A stretch of 64,000 bases of DNA from JAPPOI01 sp028818055 (GCA_965267405.1 OZ253954.1:1302001-1366000), one strand, 5' to 3'. Positions 1-9,606 are shown, numbered from the stretch's first letter. Notes: a model not told the origin generated them from the letters alone. Translations and numbers: made by a program.

Positions 1-679
1 CGGCAGATTTTGTGATGTCAGCGAAACGGCCCTGAGACTGGCTGGTCTCGAAGTCGTCTTCAAAGTCGTCACCAAGGCAGACGTAACGTTCGATCAGCTC
101 GCTGTCGAAGTAGCCGTACTCGTGCTGCTGACCAAGAAGAAGCTCGAACTTATCACCAAGACGCTTCTTGGATTTCTCACGCATCTCGAGGACTTGTTCG
201 CGAACTTTATCCATTTCCTCTTCGGCGCCCGCCCGGCTGGCGAGTTCACCGATACGACCGCCGCGGTCCAACAGGCGGCTCCATTCTTCCATGTCGAAGA
301 AGCGGAACGTTGCGCGGTTGTCTTCTGGCAAGATGTGCGGGTTCAGGTGCAAGGATGTGACCACCGATGTCCATGGGTTCACATCTGCAGGCAACAAGTC
401 AGGATGTCCGACCATGGCGTTGACCAATGTCGTCTTCCCGGCCTTAACCTGACCAATCATCGTGATGGACGGCTCTGCGTGCTTCAGCTGATGGTGAAGC
501 CGGCGTGCCGAACGGTTGGTGGCCTTGTCGCCAATCTTACCAATGCGGACCAACGCCTGCCGAAGACTCTTGGATTTTTCCAAAAATGGATTGAGCCCCT
601 CGAACCCACGGCTGAGGAGGTGTGCATTTCCAACTGCGGAGGCTGCACCATTTTCCATTATGCTTGTATCAACCTTCAT
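1..679 (-). CDS. Dynamin-like GTPase, partial (N-terminal part only)
   Basis: Probable dynamin-like large GTPase. Only the first 226 residues are present because the gene runs off the left edge. The P-loop GQVKAGKT lies at about residues 76-83, and a TSVVT stretch soon after fits the G2 switch threonine. A long charged helical region follows, as in bacterial dynamin-like proteins that remodel membranes. The ATG at 679 is directly preceded in frame by a stop (TAG), so no earlier start is possible. It is the last visible gene of a same-strand run of kinase, FHA, PP2C and GTPase genes, and lies 147 bp beyond the GTPase gene, so it could be co-transcribed or have its own promoter. G3/G4 motifs and any membrane paddle are outside the window. 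The family call is inference from motif and context. Confidence 0.7.
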   Translation of the reverse strand, partial: MKVDTSIMENGAASAVGNAHLLSRGFEGLNPFLEKSKSLRQALVRIGKIGDKATNRSARRLHHQLKHAEPSITMIGQVKAGKTTLVNAMVGHPDLLPADVNPWTSVVTSLHLNPHILPEDNRATFRFFDMEEWSRLLDRGGRIGELASRAGAEEEMDKVREQVLEMREKSKKRLGDKFELLLGQQHEYGYFDSELIERYVCLGDDFEDDFETSQSQGRFADITKSA

Positions 680-826
680 CTACACAACTCGTCGTACGCA
701 ATACCGTCCGTCAGATCGGACAAATTCACTATGGAACGATAATCATCGTTTCGAACCCGTGTAGAATTCCCCGCCAAAATGGCCTTTTTGTGACGGATTT
801 CAGGAGAATAGATACACTTCATGGAA

Positions 827-2152
827 TTATGCGGCCAAAGCCGTCTCAATATCGCGTCTAAGTTGCAGTAGAAGCGTCACAGCATCCGCGGCAGGCGCAT
901 CCCCGCTTTCAACTTGCATCAGCACCATCAGATCTGATGCCTCATGAAGCTCATCGAGAAACTGTTCCGACATTGGGCAGCCACTGTCGTCGTTGCTGAA
1001 CATATCGACAAGTTCTTCAAGGGCTTCGATGCATTTTTCGACAACATCTGTCGGCGGTTCGTCTGCGTTGTCCGCAACATTTTCCGAGATGCTTGCGCCG
1101 CGTTTCTGAATGAACCGCGCCGCGCTCTGAAACAACTCGGGATTGAAGAGTTCAACTTCATTGTCCAACGTACCTGGTGGCAGGTCGGCGGTGACAACGG
1201 GCGACTCATCGACTGTTTCAGCTTCCGCCGGGCTGGGTGAGTTCGCAGCCGCCGGTGCGGTGATTTTCTGTTCGGGAATCTCTGGCGCTTTCGCATCCTT
1301 CGCGTCAGCGCTGCCCTCTCCCAACAGCTTCTCAATGTTGTGCCGAGCCACAAAGAGATGGGCACTATCGAAGTCGGCGCGGTGACCACGATTGGCATGA
1401 CGTTGAACATCGCCAACAAATGCGCTTCCGCCTGACCCGTGGAACTTGGCTTCGTCTACGGTGCCATCTGCAGCATGTGCACGGATCGCATGGAGTGTGG
1501 CGACTGGGAACATCGCGTGGAACTCTTCCGAGGCGATGTCGTTCAGGCTTTCGACGCGGTCGGCCAACTGGTTTCTTGATGAAAGGACATCTGCCTTTGT
1601 CAAAACCAGATAGGAGTGATCCTTGATGCCATCTGGAACCTTGTTCCAAAGGACGCGTTCATCCTCACCCATGACTTGGGTGCACCAGATGGCGATGTCG
1701 GTTCTGCGCGAGGCCCAATCGATTGCTGAACTGAGCTCGTCGATCCCGCCGCTTGTGACAACTTCCAGGAAGCTGATCTTCTTCAAAAGATCGATTGGCA
1801 GCTCAAACCTTAAAAACGCAGGATCAAGTTCCAGAATTGCCGGAAAATCGAGGCTTTCAAAAACCGTCGAGTTGCCACGTTTAGTCGTAACGTAGATCCG
1901 CTCTTTCTCGCCATAGACCAATTCCATGGTCGGCATGCGCGCATTTCTTGGAAAGACGCGTTTGCGCAAGAACATGTTGATGACTTCGGTTTTTCCCGTA
2001 CCGGGCAAGCCCAGCAAGGTAACTCGGACTGGAGACGTAAGTCTGGTCAGCAGGTGCGTTGCGTGATCGTTAACCGGTTCTTCAAGAACACCGCGTGAGA
2101 TCGCGCTTTTCAGACTTTCAACGACCTGCATGTCGGCGGCTGAAGTGTTCAA
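827..2152 (-). CDS. P-loop GTPase domain protein (signalling cluster)
   Basis: A 441-residue protein with an N-terminal small-GTPase-like domain. The G1 motif GLPGTGKT is at residues 48-55 and an LTKAD motif fitting G4 (TKxD) is at about 184-188. Beyond about residue 265 it becomes Pro/Ala/Glu-rich and probably disordered, then ends in a helical acidic segment. No signal peptide or membrane segment is seen, so it should be cytosolic. Its start overlaps the end of the PP2C gene by four bases (ATGA), which implies translational coupling. The precise GTPase subfamily is not recognised. By context it works with the kinase, phosphatase and FHA protein upstream and the dynamin-like GTPase downstream. 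Confidence 0.75.
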   Translation of the reverse strand: MNTSAADMQVVESLKSAISRGVLEEPVNDHATHLLTRLTSPVRVTLLGLPGTGKTEVINMFLRKRVFPRNARMPTMELVYGEKERIYVTTKRGNSTVFESLDFPAILELDPAFLRFELPIDLLKKISFLEVVTSGGIDELSSAIDWASRRTDIAIWCTQVMGEDERVLWNKVPDGIKDHSYLVLTKADVLSSRNQLADRVESLNDIASEEFHAMFPVATLHAIRAHAADGTVDEAKFHGSGGSAFVGDVQRHANRGHRADFDSAHLFVARHNIEKLLGEGSADAKDAKAPEIPEQKITAPAAANSPSPAEAETVDESPVVTADLPPGTLDNEVELFNPELFQSAARFIQKRGASISENVADNADEPPTDVVEKCIEALEELVDMFSNDDSGCPMSEQFLDELHEASDLMVLMQVESGDAPAADAVTLLLQLRRDIETALAA

Positions 2153-3204
2153 GCGCTGCCTCCGTCGCTAGCCAGCCATCTGCGCCTGAGAAAGATCGGC
2201 GCTCCGTCCTTTTCTGGCGGCTTTGGCTGAGGCGGAAGCTCTTTCTTTGAAGCCTTTTCAGGCTGCGGCGGAGTAATCTCGTCTGTGCGCGCATCAACTT
2301 CAACGACTTCACCAGACGACTTCGGCTTGATCGGACGTGTCGTGATTTGACGCGGCCGTGTCTTATGGCGCTCAAATTCAGGTGTGAATATATTCTGACG
2401 ATCTTCGGCATCTGCCTGCAGCTCGACCTTGATGACCGAGAAGCAGATGTTGTCTTGCTCGGGGTCATTCAGTGACTGCAGTTCTGCAAGAAGCAGATCA
2501 GCGATATTCGCACTCTTCTGATCGCGGTTTTCACGCAAAATCTTGCGGATCTGGCGGTTCGACAGGAACTGCAGACCGTCGCTGGCGACAACAAAGATAT
2601 CGCCGTCAGCAACATTGAATGGGTTGGCAGGGCAGTCGATCCGTTCAATCGTTTCGCCAATCAGAACCGAAGTCAGAGCGTTTCGATCCGGATGGTTACG
2701 TCCAACGTCTTCGGACATCATTCCGGCCCGCACCATGTAATCGATGTGCGGCCCCAGCGAGTGATCTTCGTTCAACTGGCACAGACTGCCTTCCCGGAAA
2801 AGGTAGAGAGGGCTGTCGCCAATCGAAATCCAATAAAGCGTGTCGCGAACAAATACCGGTGCAACAAGCGTTGCGCCCATGCCGGCAGTATCTGGATTGC
2901 TGGTTGTATGGGCAGCCATACAAGCGTTGGCAGACACAGCGGCAGTTTCCAGAACGTTCGAAACATTCTCTTTGAAGCTGTCGATATCAGACGATTGGAA
3001 CTTCAGTTCACTGAACACTTCAGTCACGACAATCTTCGACGCAACATCCCCTGCAGCGTGACCACCCATACCGTCAGACAAGACGGCATAGCCGAAGTCA
3101 GCTCCCATCGGGAAGTCTGTCGCGATTGCATCCTCCTGATAATCGCGGCGACCGCGATTCAGGACGCTTGCAACGTCAAACCTTATGTCAGTGAATTTCG
3201 ACAT
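2149..3204 (-). CDS. PP2C-family Ser/Thr protein phosphatase
   Basis: Metal-dependent Ser/Thr phosphatase, 351 residues. Hallmarks are the N-terminal RRDYQEDA segment (about 19-26) and the metal-binding DGMGGHAAGD motif (about 44-53), followed by the usual PP2C core to about residue 260. The remaining roughly 90 residues are Pro/Lys/Glu-rich and probably disordered. It would remove phosphates placed by the kinase encoded upstream in the same operon. The start lies two bases after the FHA gene stop, and the end overlaps the GTPase gene by four bases. No transmembrane segment is visible. In other proteobacteria such kinase/PP2C/FHA trios regulate type VI secretion, but no secretion gene is present in this window. 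Confidence 0.93.
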   Translation of the reverse strand: MSKFTDIRFDVASVLNRGRRDYQEDAIATDFPMGADFGYAVLSDGMGGHAAGDVASKIVVTEVFSELKFQSSDIDSFKENVSNVLETAAVSANACMAAHTTSNPDTAGMGATLVAPVFVRDTLYWISIGDSPLYLFREGSLCQLNEDHSLGPHIDYMVRAGMMSEDVGRNHPDRNALTSVLIGETIERIDCPANPFNVADGDIFVVASDGLQFLSNRQIRKILRENRDQKSANIADLLLAELQSLNDPEQDNICFSVIKVELQADAEDRQNIFTPEFERHKTRPRQITTRPIKPKSSGEVVEVDARTDEITPPQPEKASKKELPPQPKPPEKDGAPIFLRRRWLASDGGSA

Positions 3205-3206
3205 AC

Positions 3207-5036
3207 TTAGGCGTCAAGGTCCTCTTTGTCGGCGTCCTGCCAAGTGAATTCAGGGTTGCAGAGCGCAACGAACTTCAACGTCGTTTCGCCGATGCGGATT
3301 TCGTCGCCGTTGTCCATGTCTTCGGTAGACAGGACAGGCTTGCCATTCAGTCGAACCAGGTTCGATTTGCCGCCGTGACCAAGGAAGAACTTGCCTTGCT
3401 CGTCATCGTAAGCAACCGCGGCGTGGTTATTTCGCGAGATCGAGTTGTCGCCAAAGTCCAGACGAACCGCCTGATCCTCGCCGCGTCCGATATTCGAAAC
3501 GCCGTTGAACAAAGTGTAGCTGTGTCCACGACCTGGTCCATCGATCACCACGATCCAGCCAACCGGGAACTTCTGTTCCACAGCCTGCTTCTGCTCTTCA
3601 GCAGCGGCGAAAATGTCTTTTGCATCGTCCGTTGGATCTTGGAAGCCCAGCAGCCGGGTTTTCACACGCCCAGCATTACGGCCCGAGCGTCCTGCAGCCA
3701 CGGCGGTTGAAATGTTGACGAACTCTTCTTCGACCGCTTCCGGAGTGTTGTTCTGCAGCTCAACTTTGCTGCCCTCTCCGACAACATCAGCCAGCTTACG
3801 GCGGACAACGTCGTCCTCCGGCACAGGTGCAGGTTCGGGAATGTCTGTTTTCTCGACTGCCGCGCTCGCAAGGGCAACGGTTTCGGAAACCACCGAGCTT
3901 GGAACCGGTCCGTCGTCGTCCAAATCCTGAGCAATGTCGAAGTCATCGTCGAAATCGTCTTCCGGATCATCGTCATTGAAGACATCCGAGAAACCATGTT
4001 CTTCTTCTACATCGTCATCACTGGCGAAGCGCGAAGACCAATTTTCCTCATCGGAAATTTCGGGTGTATCAGCTTCGTCAGCATGATCATCGGACGCGAT
4101 TTGGTCGTCAAAGTTATCATCAGCAAAGTCAGATTCCATCGCATCATCCATTTCGAACGTTTCGTCGTCAGACGGCATCAACGAGTCCTCGCTGGCCGCG
4201 GCAAACATGGCCGCATCCTGATCCGCGTTTCCGTGATCCCAAGTTGCGGGCTCGGTCCGAGGGCGGCTGACGGGCCGCGAAATTGGGCGGCTTGTCGACT
4301 GCGGACGCACAACCTTGGCCAGGTCATCACGGTACGGACTTTGCTCCTGAGGATCGGCAGCAGAGTCGCGACCAGCCACATGCTTTAGAACACGGTCGGC
4401 TTTTGTCGCAGCAGCGGCTGCTTTCAGGTGCGCCATTGCAGACCGGCGGCGCGATGTTTCCCGTTCGCCCATCTTGGAATTGGTTTCGCTCAAGATCCGA
4501 TCTTCCGAGCTTGTTACCACGCTATCGAGTTGACTGCGGGCAATTGCACGGCGACCGAAGTCTTCGTCATTTGACCAGTCGCTGTCTTCGATATCTTGCT
4601 GCGACGCGATCAGGTCACGGCGTGCCTGCGCCTGACCTTCCGAGGTCACGCGGCCTACAGCTCCGACGGCACCACGGATCTCGTCGACCAGCATGGACTT
4701 GTCGTCTGGTGAGGCAGTTGGTTGAACGTAACCGTCTTCCGACAGCTCTTCGTCGCCCCAATCTTCCTCGTCGTCCCAATCCTCATCAGACCATCCGTCG
4801 TCACCCCAGCCAGCGCCTTCAACTTCTTCAGGCTCTTCTTCTCTGGAATGGATCGGCTTCGTCGCGTCAGCAAACTCCGGACTGCGGCTTTTGACGCTTC
4901 CGTTGACCTGACCACTGTCATCGGCAGTCCCTTCGCCGCGGCGAATTTTCTCTTCTGCCTGCGCTCGCATTTCCAACTGTGCAGCCGTTTCTTCCGGATC
5001 GGGCTTTCTCGTCAGCATTTTTGAAAACAACTTCAT
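3207..5036 (-). CDS. FHA domain protein with long acidic N-terminal region
   Basis: A 609-residue protein. About the first 480 residues are highly acidic (runs of Asp/Glu, many Ser/Thr) with no clear fold, and are probably disordered and a candidate phosphorylation target. The C-terminal 110 residues form a forkhead-associated domain. The IGRGEDQ segment, the SISRNNHA segment and the later NGKPV loop match the phosphothreonine-binding FHA signature (GR...S..H...NG). The likely role is to bind phosphothreonine produced by the adjacent kinase and to scaffold the pathway. It sits between the kinase gene (12-bp gap) and the PP2C gene (2-bp gap) in one operon. The FHA call is secure; the partners are inferred from gene order. 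Confidence 0.88.
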   Translation of the reverse strand: MKLFSKMLTRKPDPEETAAQLEMRAQAEEKIRRGEGTADDSGQVNGSVKSRSPEFADATKPIHSREEEPEEVEGAGWGDDGWSDEDWDDEEDWGDEELSEDGYVQPTASPDDKSMLVDEIRGAVGAVGRVTSEGQAQARRDLIASQQDIEDSDWSNDEDFGRRAIARSQLDSVVTSSEDRILSETNSKMGERETSRRRSAMAHLKAAAAATKADRVLKHVAGRDSAADPQEQSPYRDDLAKVVRPQSTSRPISRPVSRPRTEPATWDHGNADQDAAMFAAASEDSLMPSDDETFEMDDAMESDFADDNFDDQIASDDHADEADTPEISDEENWSSRFASDDDVEEEHGFSDVFNDDDPEDDFDDDFDIAQDLDDDGPVPSSVVSETVALASAAVEKTDIPEPAPVPEDDVVRRKLADVVGEGSKVELQNNTPEAVEEEFVNISTAVAAGRSGRNAGRVKTRLLGFQDPTDDAKDIFAAAEEQKQAVEQKFPVGWIVVIDGPGRGHSYTLFNGVSNIGRGEDQAVRLDFGDNSISRNNHAAVAYDDEQGKFFLGHGGKSNLVRLNGKPVLSTEDMDNGDEIRIGETTLKFVALCNPEFTWQDADKEDLDA

Positions 5037-5048
5037 GGCACTGCCTCG

Positions 5049-6380
5049 TTAAAGATAATCCGAAGGACCATTTCCGCGGAACGTACCGCGCAACAGTCCA
5101 AAGGGGAGAAGACGACTCAGAATCGACTTGCGCCGTTTCGGAGGTGTTATTTCGTCATGGTTGACACTCATTGCCGAACGGCGTGCAGCCTCTTCGGCAT
5201 TTTTCGATTGCTCCTGATGGAAAGCGAAATCATCCAGCAGGGCCAGCTCATCCAAGGTTTTCTTGCGTTGACGAGCCTGTTCTTGGGCCAATTTCTGAAG
5301 GCGCTGAGCTTCTTTGCGCTCGGCTTTGGCCTTTGCCTCGTGTTCTTTGATATCGGCTTCCACCGCCTTGTTCGTCTCTTGAACAAGACGCGAAATTGAA
5401 AGTTCGATCTGGCGATCAAGCTCGGCCTGGGCAAGAGCAGCTGAGCGACGACGTTCGGTATCGACGAGCTCGATCCAATCGCGCGCCGACTGGATGCGGT
5501 CGGGAGGGAAAACCGACAGCGCCTTGTCGATGGCGTGCAAAAACGCGTCTTCGAACTGCGGGAACTTGCCCGAGACCGGGCGATAAGGATCAGGGCGGTC
5601 AGATGCGATGGCACTGACGCGCGCCTGGCTGTCCGGCGGGGCCTGACCAGTGAGTACGTGATAGAACGTCGCTCCGAGGGAATAGAGGTCAGACGACGCA
5701 TCTTGCGTCGAGCCGGCGATATAAAATTCATGCGGGCTGTAGCCGTCTTTAACGACATGCAACGCAGAAAGTGCGCGCGATGCCCGCGTGGCTTCTTCCT
5801 TGGCGGCGCCAAAGTCGATCAGGACAGGATTGCCCTTGCCATCGATAAGAATGTTGTCCGGGCTGATATCCCGGTGAAGAACGTCATTTGTATGAATGTA
5901 GTGGACGGCCTCCAAACACTTCAGGAGGATGTCCTTCACATCGCGCGGATGAAGTTTCATCCGCGGGTCCTCAATCGTGTCGAGCAGATCACGACCGCGG
6001 ACAAAATCCAGCGCCATATAGGCTGTCTGGTTATCTTCGAAAACCTGATGGATGCCGACGATGTGCGGATGCTGGAGTTTGGAAAGTCTCCGAGCTTCAG
6101 CGCCGAAGTGCTTCACCACTGCATCGAATTCCGCCTGATGCTGGCGCGACCGCGCCATAACCGCACCGTTGTTGCGGCAACACATCGAAGACGGGAAGCA
6201 TTCCTTGATAACGACAATCCGGTCCAGACTGTCGCGAGCGAGATACGTCATGCCGAATCCACCGGCGTTCAGGAACTTTTCGATCCTGAACTGCCCGTGC
6301 AGCAGCTCCGTGCCAGGCTTTAACGAATCCGCAAAGCTGTCGCTTTGTGCCGGTTCGTGATTTTGTTGCCCGTCGCTCAT
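5049..6380 (-). CDS. Hanks-type Ser/Thr protein kinase
   Basis: Eukaryotic-like Ser/Thr kinase, 443 residues, first gene of the minus-strand signalling operon. All key catalytic motifs are visible: the Gly-rich loop NAGGFGMTY (about 38-46), the invariant Lys in VVIKE (K59), HRDISPDN (169-176) and DFG (189-191), so it is predicted active. The kinase domain ends near residue 310. A charged Lys/Glu/Gln-rich helical segment, likely coiled coil (about 315-400), follows, then a basic tail. No membrane segment or extracellular sensor domain is present, unlike PknB/PASTA kinases, so it should be cytosolic. The start is set by the ATG at 6380 opposite the divergent cox operon. Confidence 0.93.
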   Translation of the reverse strand: MSDGQQNHEPAQSDSFADSLKPGTELLHGQFRIEKFLNAGGFGMTYLARDSLDRIVVIKECFPSSMCCRNNGAVMARSRQHQAEFDAVVKHFGAEARRLSKLQHPHIVGIHQVFEDNQTAYMALDFVRGRDLLDTIEDPRMKLHPRDVKDILLKCLEAVHYIHTNDVLHRDISPDNILIDGKGNPVLIDFGAAKEEATRASRALSALHVVKDGYSPHEFYIAGSTQDASSDLYSLGATFYHVLTGQAPPDSQARVSAIASDRPDPYRPVSGKFPQFEDAFLHAIDKALSVFPPDRIQSARDWIELVDTERRRSAALAQAELDRQIELSISRLVQETNKAVEADIKEHEAKAKAERKEAQRLQKLAQEQARQRKKTLDELALLDDFAFHQEQSKNAEEAARRSAMSVNHDEITPPKRRKSILSRLLPFGLLRGTFRGNGPSDYL

Positions 6381-6731
6381 CTTTCACCCAAGTTGGTGCC
6401 GCGATCTGTGCAAGTGAGACTGGGATAAATGCTCTTTCGAGGTTTGCCCGTTTGCCGCCACCTGCGTGCCGCGACACCGTCAGGGCTAAAGACAGAATTG
6501 GCCGATATTGTGGCGTGACTGGGCCATTACGTATTCAATCCTGCGGCATTTTTAGAATTGTTAACCGATTGTGAAGCACATCTTGGGGTCATGGATTGGC
6601 AAAACACAATCTCCGGCAAATTTCCGGCAATTGCCTGTGTTGCACCTGTTGACAGACCGGCTCACATGCAGGCCAACTGCCAACCAAGCGCTTCACCCCA
6701 AACAAGGCGCATTATCTTAGGGAGGACTAGA
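6381..6731. promoter_or_regulatory. Divergent intergenic region between kinase operon and cox operon
   Basis: A 351-bp gene-free stretch that must hold the promoters for both divergent operons. A TTGACA hexamer (plus strand, 6649-6654) could be a -35 for the cox genes, but no good -10 follows at normal spacing. A short direct repeat CCGGCAA occurs twice within about 20 bp near 6615-6630. A good ribosome binding site (GGGAGG) sits at about 6720-6725 in front of the CoxS-like start. No convincing ORF or RNA was found. Confidence 0.4.
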
Positions 6732-7214
6732 ATGTCATCGGTTTCCATGACCGTGAACGGCAAAGCCGTTTCATCCGACGTCGAAGGACGCACTCTACTT
6801 GTTGATCTTTTACGAGGACCACTTGGGCTGACAGGAACGCACGTTGGCTGCGACACAAGCCAATGTGGTGCTTGTGTTGTTCATGTGAATGGCGAGGCCG
6901 TCAAAGCTTGCACGATGTTCGCCGTCGAGGCGGACGGTGCCGAAGTCACAACAATTGAAGGGATGGCCGACGGCGACGATCTGCATCCCATCCAAGAAGC
7001 ATTCCGCGAACATCACGGGCTCCAGTGCGGGTTCTGCACACCAGGCATGATAATGTCGGCTGCAGCCCTTCTTAAGGAAAACCCGAAGCCGACGGAAGAC
7101 GAGGTTCGGCACTACCTGGAAGGCAACATCTGCCGCTGCACAGGTTACCACAACATCGTCAAAGCAATCATGGCCGCGTCCGGACAGGATGTCAGTGCCA
7201 TCGCTGCGGAATAG
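6732..7214 (+). CDS. coxS: CoxS-type [2Fe-2S] small subunit of molybdenum hydroxylase
   Basis: Iron-sulfur small subunit, 160 residues, of a xanthine oxidase/CO dehydrogenase-family molybdenum hydroxylase. It passes electrons from the molybdenum site to the FAD subunit. The N-terminal plant-type ferredoxin cluster is seen as CDTSQCGAC plus a later Cys, and the second cluster domain as CGFC and CRC. The reading frame is open further upstream, but the ATG at 6732 is chosen because GGGAGG lies just before it and the protein then begins at the normal family position. It is followed closely by the large subunit gene. The symbol follows the family; the true substrate is unproven because the large subunit is form II. 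Confidence 0.85.
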   Translation: MSSVSMTVNGKAVSSDVEGRTLLVDLLRGPLGLTGTHVGCDTSQCGACVVHVNGEAVKACTMFAVEADGAEVTTIEGMADGDDLHPIQEAFREHHGLQCGFCTPGMIMSAAALLKENPKPTEDEVRHYLEGNICRCTGYHNIVKAIMAASGQDVSAIAAE

Positions 7215-7226
7215 GGAGGACTTCAA

Positions 7227-9596
7227 ATGCCAAAGGACAATTTTGTTGGCCAGGCAGTGAAGCGCCGTGAAGACCAGCGCTTTATCACCGGCAATGGCCG
7301 CTATACCGACGACATCAATTTGCAGGGTCAGACCTTTGCCGCCTTCGCACGTTCTGACGTTGCAGCCGGTGTCATCAATTCAATCAACACCGCCAAGGCC
7401 GAAGCCATGCCCGGCGTAGTCGCCGTGTTCACTGGAGAAGATTTCGTCGAAGTCGGCGGCAACCCCGCCGGTTGGCTTGTCCATAGCCGCGACGGCGAAC
7501 CGATGAAGGAACCAAAACGCCCAGTTCTTGCACACGGCAAAGTCCGTCATGTTGGCGATGCCTATGCTGCGGTGATCGCGGAAACGCCGGAACAGGCACG
7601 CGACGCTGTCGAAGCGCTGGAGGCCGACATCACACCGGTCGCCCCTGTCTTGAACATGAAGGAGGCGCTGGCCGATGGCTCGCCACTGGTTCATGACGAA
7701 ATCGAAACCAACATGATCTATGACTGGGGCTGGATTGAAGACAATCGCGCAGCAGTCGACGAGGCCTTCGAAAGCGCGCCACACATCACCACGCTGGAAC
7801 TGGTGAACAACCGTCTGGTGCCGAACGCGATGGAACCGCGCGCTTCGACCGGAGTCTACAATCCGGGCACGGACGAATACACTCTATATACGACCAGCCA
7901 GAACCCGCACGTGACGCGGCTTCTGATCTGTGCGTTTGTTATGGGCATCCCAGAAAACAAACTGACGGTCATTGCACCAGACGTTGGCGGTGGCTTTGGC
8001 TCGAAGATTTACCACTACGGCGAAGAAGCATTGGTGCTTGCTGCATCGAAGAAGCTTGGTCGTCCGGTCAAGTGGACCTGCTCGCGCTCTGAGAGTTTCC
8101 TGACTGACGCACACGGTCGCGACCACGTCACGAAAATGGAAATCGCCTGCGAGAAGGACGGAACGTTCCTGGCTTTCCGCACAGAAACCTTCGCCAACAT
8201 GGGCGCGTACTTGTCGAACTTTTCGACATCAGTGCCAACCTATCTGCACGGCACGTTAATGGCGGGGAACTACAAGGTACCGCTGGTCTACGTAAACGTG
8301 AAAGCCGTGGTCACCAACACGACCCCGGTTGATGCCTATCGTGGCGCTGGGCGTCCTGAGGCGACATTCCAGTTGGAACGCTGCATCGACAAATGCGCGC
8401 GCGAGTTGGGGATCGACCCTATTGAGATTCGCCGTCGCAACTTCGTACAACCCGAGGACTTCCCCTACATGACGCCTGTCGGTCTGGAATACGACACCGG
8501 CAACTATGGCGCCACGATGGACATCCTTGAAAAGAACGGTGACCTTGCCGGGTTCGCTGCGCGTCGTGCAGAGAGCGAAGCCAACGGCAAACTGCGCGGT
8601 CTTGGCATTGCATCGTATATCGAGGCTTGCGGTATTGCGCCGTCGAACGTGGCGGGTGCACTGGGAGCGCGCGTCGGGCTTTATGACAGCGCTACTGTTC
8701 GCGTGAATGCCACGGGTACGGTCAGCGTGATGGTCGGGGCGCACAGTCATGGTCAGGGCCACGAAACAGCCTTCCCGCAGATTGTCGCGGACCGCTTGGG
8801 CATCGATCAATCTCTGATCGAGATCGTCCATGGCGACACCTCGAAAATCCCCTTCGGGATGGGCACCTACGGCTCGCGCTCTTTGGCGGTGTGTGGATCG
8901 GCGGTGGTCAATGCCACCGACAAGATCATCACCAAAGCCAAACTGATCGCGGCCCATATGATGGAAGCAACGGGTGAAGAGGTCGAATTTGAAGACGGCG
9001 TCTTCTCGATCCCGGGCACAAACAAGAACGTGCCATTCGGCGATGTAGCTCTAAAGGCCTACATCCCGCACGACTTCCCGCTTGAGCACATCGAGCCCGG
9101 GCTTGAAGAAACGGCCTTCTACGATCCGGCCAACTTCACCTACCCCGCTGGCGCCTATGCCTGCGAAGTCGAGGTCGACCAGGAAACCGGCAAGGTCGAG
9201 GTCATGGCCTTCACCGCCGCCGACGACTTCGGCAATGTCATCAACCCGATGATTGTCGAAGGACAGGTCCATGGTGGTCTCACTCAGGGGATAGGTCAGG
9301 CTTTGATTGAAAATGCGGTCTATGATGACAGCGGCCAGCTTCTGTCGGGCAGTTACATGGATTACACCATGCCACGCGCAGATGATGTGCCAATGTTCTC
9401 GGTCGATCATTCGTCGATCACGGCGTGTACCCACAATCCGCTGGGTGTGAAGGGTTGCGGCGAAGCCGGAGCGATCGGGTCACCACCAGCTTTGGTAAAT
9501 GCGGTGATTGATGCGCTCAACTCGGGCGGCCACTCCGTGGAACATATCGATATGCCTGTGACGCCTGCGCGCGTCTGGGCGGCCATGCAAGGATAA
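7227..9596 (+). CDS. coxL: CoxL-type large subunit, form II (molybdopterin-binding)
   Basis: Large catalytic subunit, 789 residues, binding the molybdopterin cytosine dinucleotide cofactor. The active-site loop reads AYRGAGR (residues 370-376), the signature of form II CoxL-like proteins. Form I enzymes with proven CO dehydrogenase activity have AYxCSFR. Other family features include the GGGFGSK motif near residue 255 and a conserved GCGEAG near the C-terminus. Gene order small-large-medium (S-L-M) also fits form II, whereas form I is M-S-L. So although commonly annotated as CO dehydrogenase, it may oxidise another small molecule. It has a strong ribosome binding site (AGGGAGG) 12 bp after coxS. 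Confidence 0.88.
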   Translation: MPKDNFVGQAVKRREDQRFITGNGRYTDDINLQGQTFAAFARSDVAAGVINSINTAKAEAMPGVVAVFTGEDFVEVGGNPAGWLVHSRDGEPMKEPKRPVLAHGKVRHVGDAYAAVIAETPEQARDAVEALEADITPVAPVLNMKEALADGSPLVHDEIETNMIYDWGWIEDNRAAVDEAFESAPHITTLELVNNRLVPNAMEPRASTGVYNPGTDEYTLYTTSQNPHVTRLLICAFVMGIPENKLTVIAPDVGGGFGSKIYHYGEEALVLAASKKLGRPVKWTCSRSESFLTDAHGRDHVTKMEIACEKDGTFLAFRTETFANMGAYLSNFSTSVPTYLHGTLMAGNYKVPLVYVNVKAVVTNTTPVDAYRGAGRPEATFQLERCIDKCARELGIDPIEIRRRNFVQPEDFPYMTPVGLEYDTGNYGATMDILEKNGDLAGFAARRAESEANGKLRGLGIASYIEACGIAPSNVAGALGARVGLYDSATVRVNATGTVSVMVGAHSHGQGHETAFPQIVADRLGIDQSLIEIVHGDTSKIPFGMGTYGSRSLAVCGSAVVNATDKIITKAKLIAAHMMEATGEEVEFEDGVFSIPGTNKNVPFGDVALKAYIPHDFPLEHIEPGLEETAFYDPANFTYPAGAYACEVEVDQETGKVEVMAFTAADDFGNVINPMIVEGQVHGGLTQGIGQALIENAVYDDSGQLLSGSYMDYTMPRADDVPMFSVDHSSITACTHNPLGVKGCGEAGAIGSPPALVNAVIDALNSGGHSVEHIDMPVTPARVWAAMQG

Positions 9597-9606
9597 GGAG
9601 AGAGGC

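Noticed and set aside
745..760. TTCGAACC-like stretch that could be a tRNA T-loop
   Set aside because: No matching T-stem, acceptor stem or anticodon arm around it; no tRNA found in the window.
5535..6323. 262-codon plus-strand ORF opposite the Ser/Thr kinase
   Set aside because: It is a shadow of the kinase, whose catalytic motifs are all intact on the other strand.
1..6380. Type VI secretion regulatory locus
   Set aside because: Kinase, PP2C and FHA proteins fit, but no T6SS structural gene is visible and the partners are GTPases, so the T6SS label is not supported here.
8256..8957. 233-codon minus-strand ORF opposite coxL
   Set aside because: It overlaps a fully conserved catalytic subunit and has no recognisable domain or ribosome binding site.
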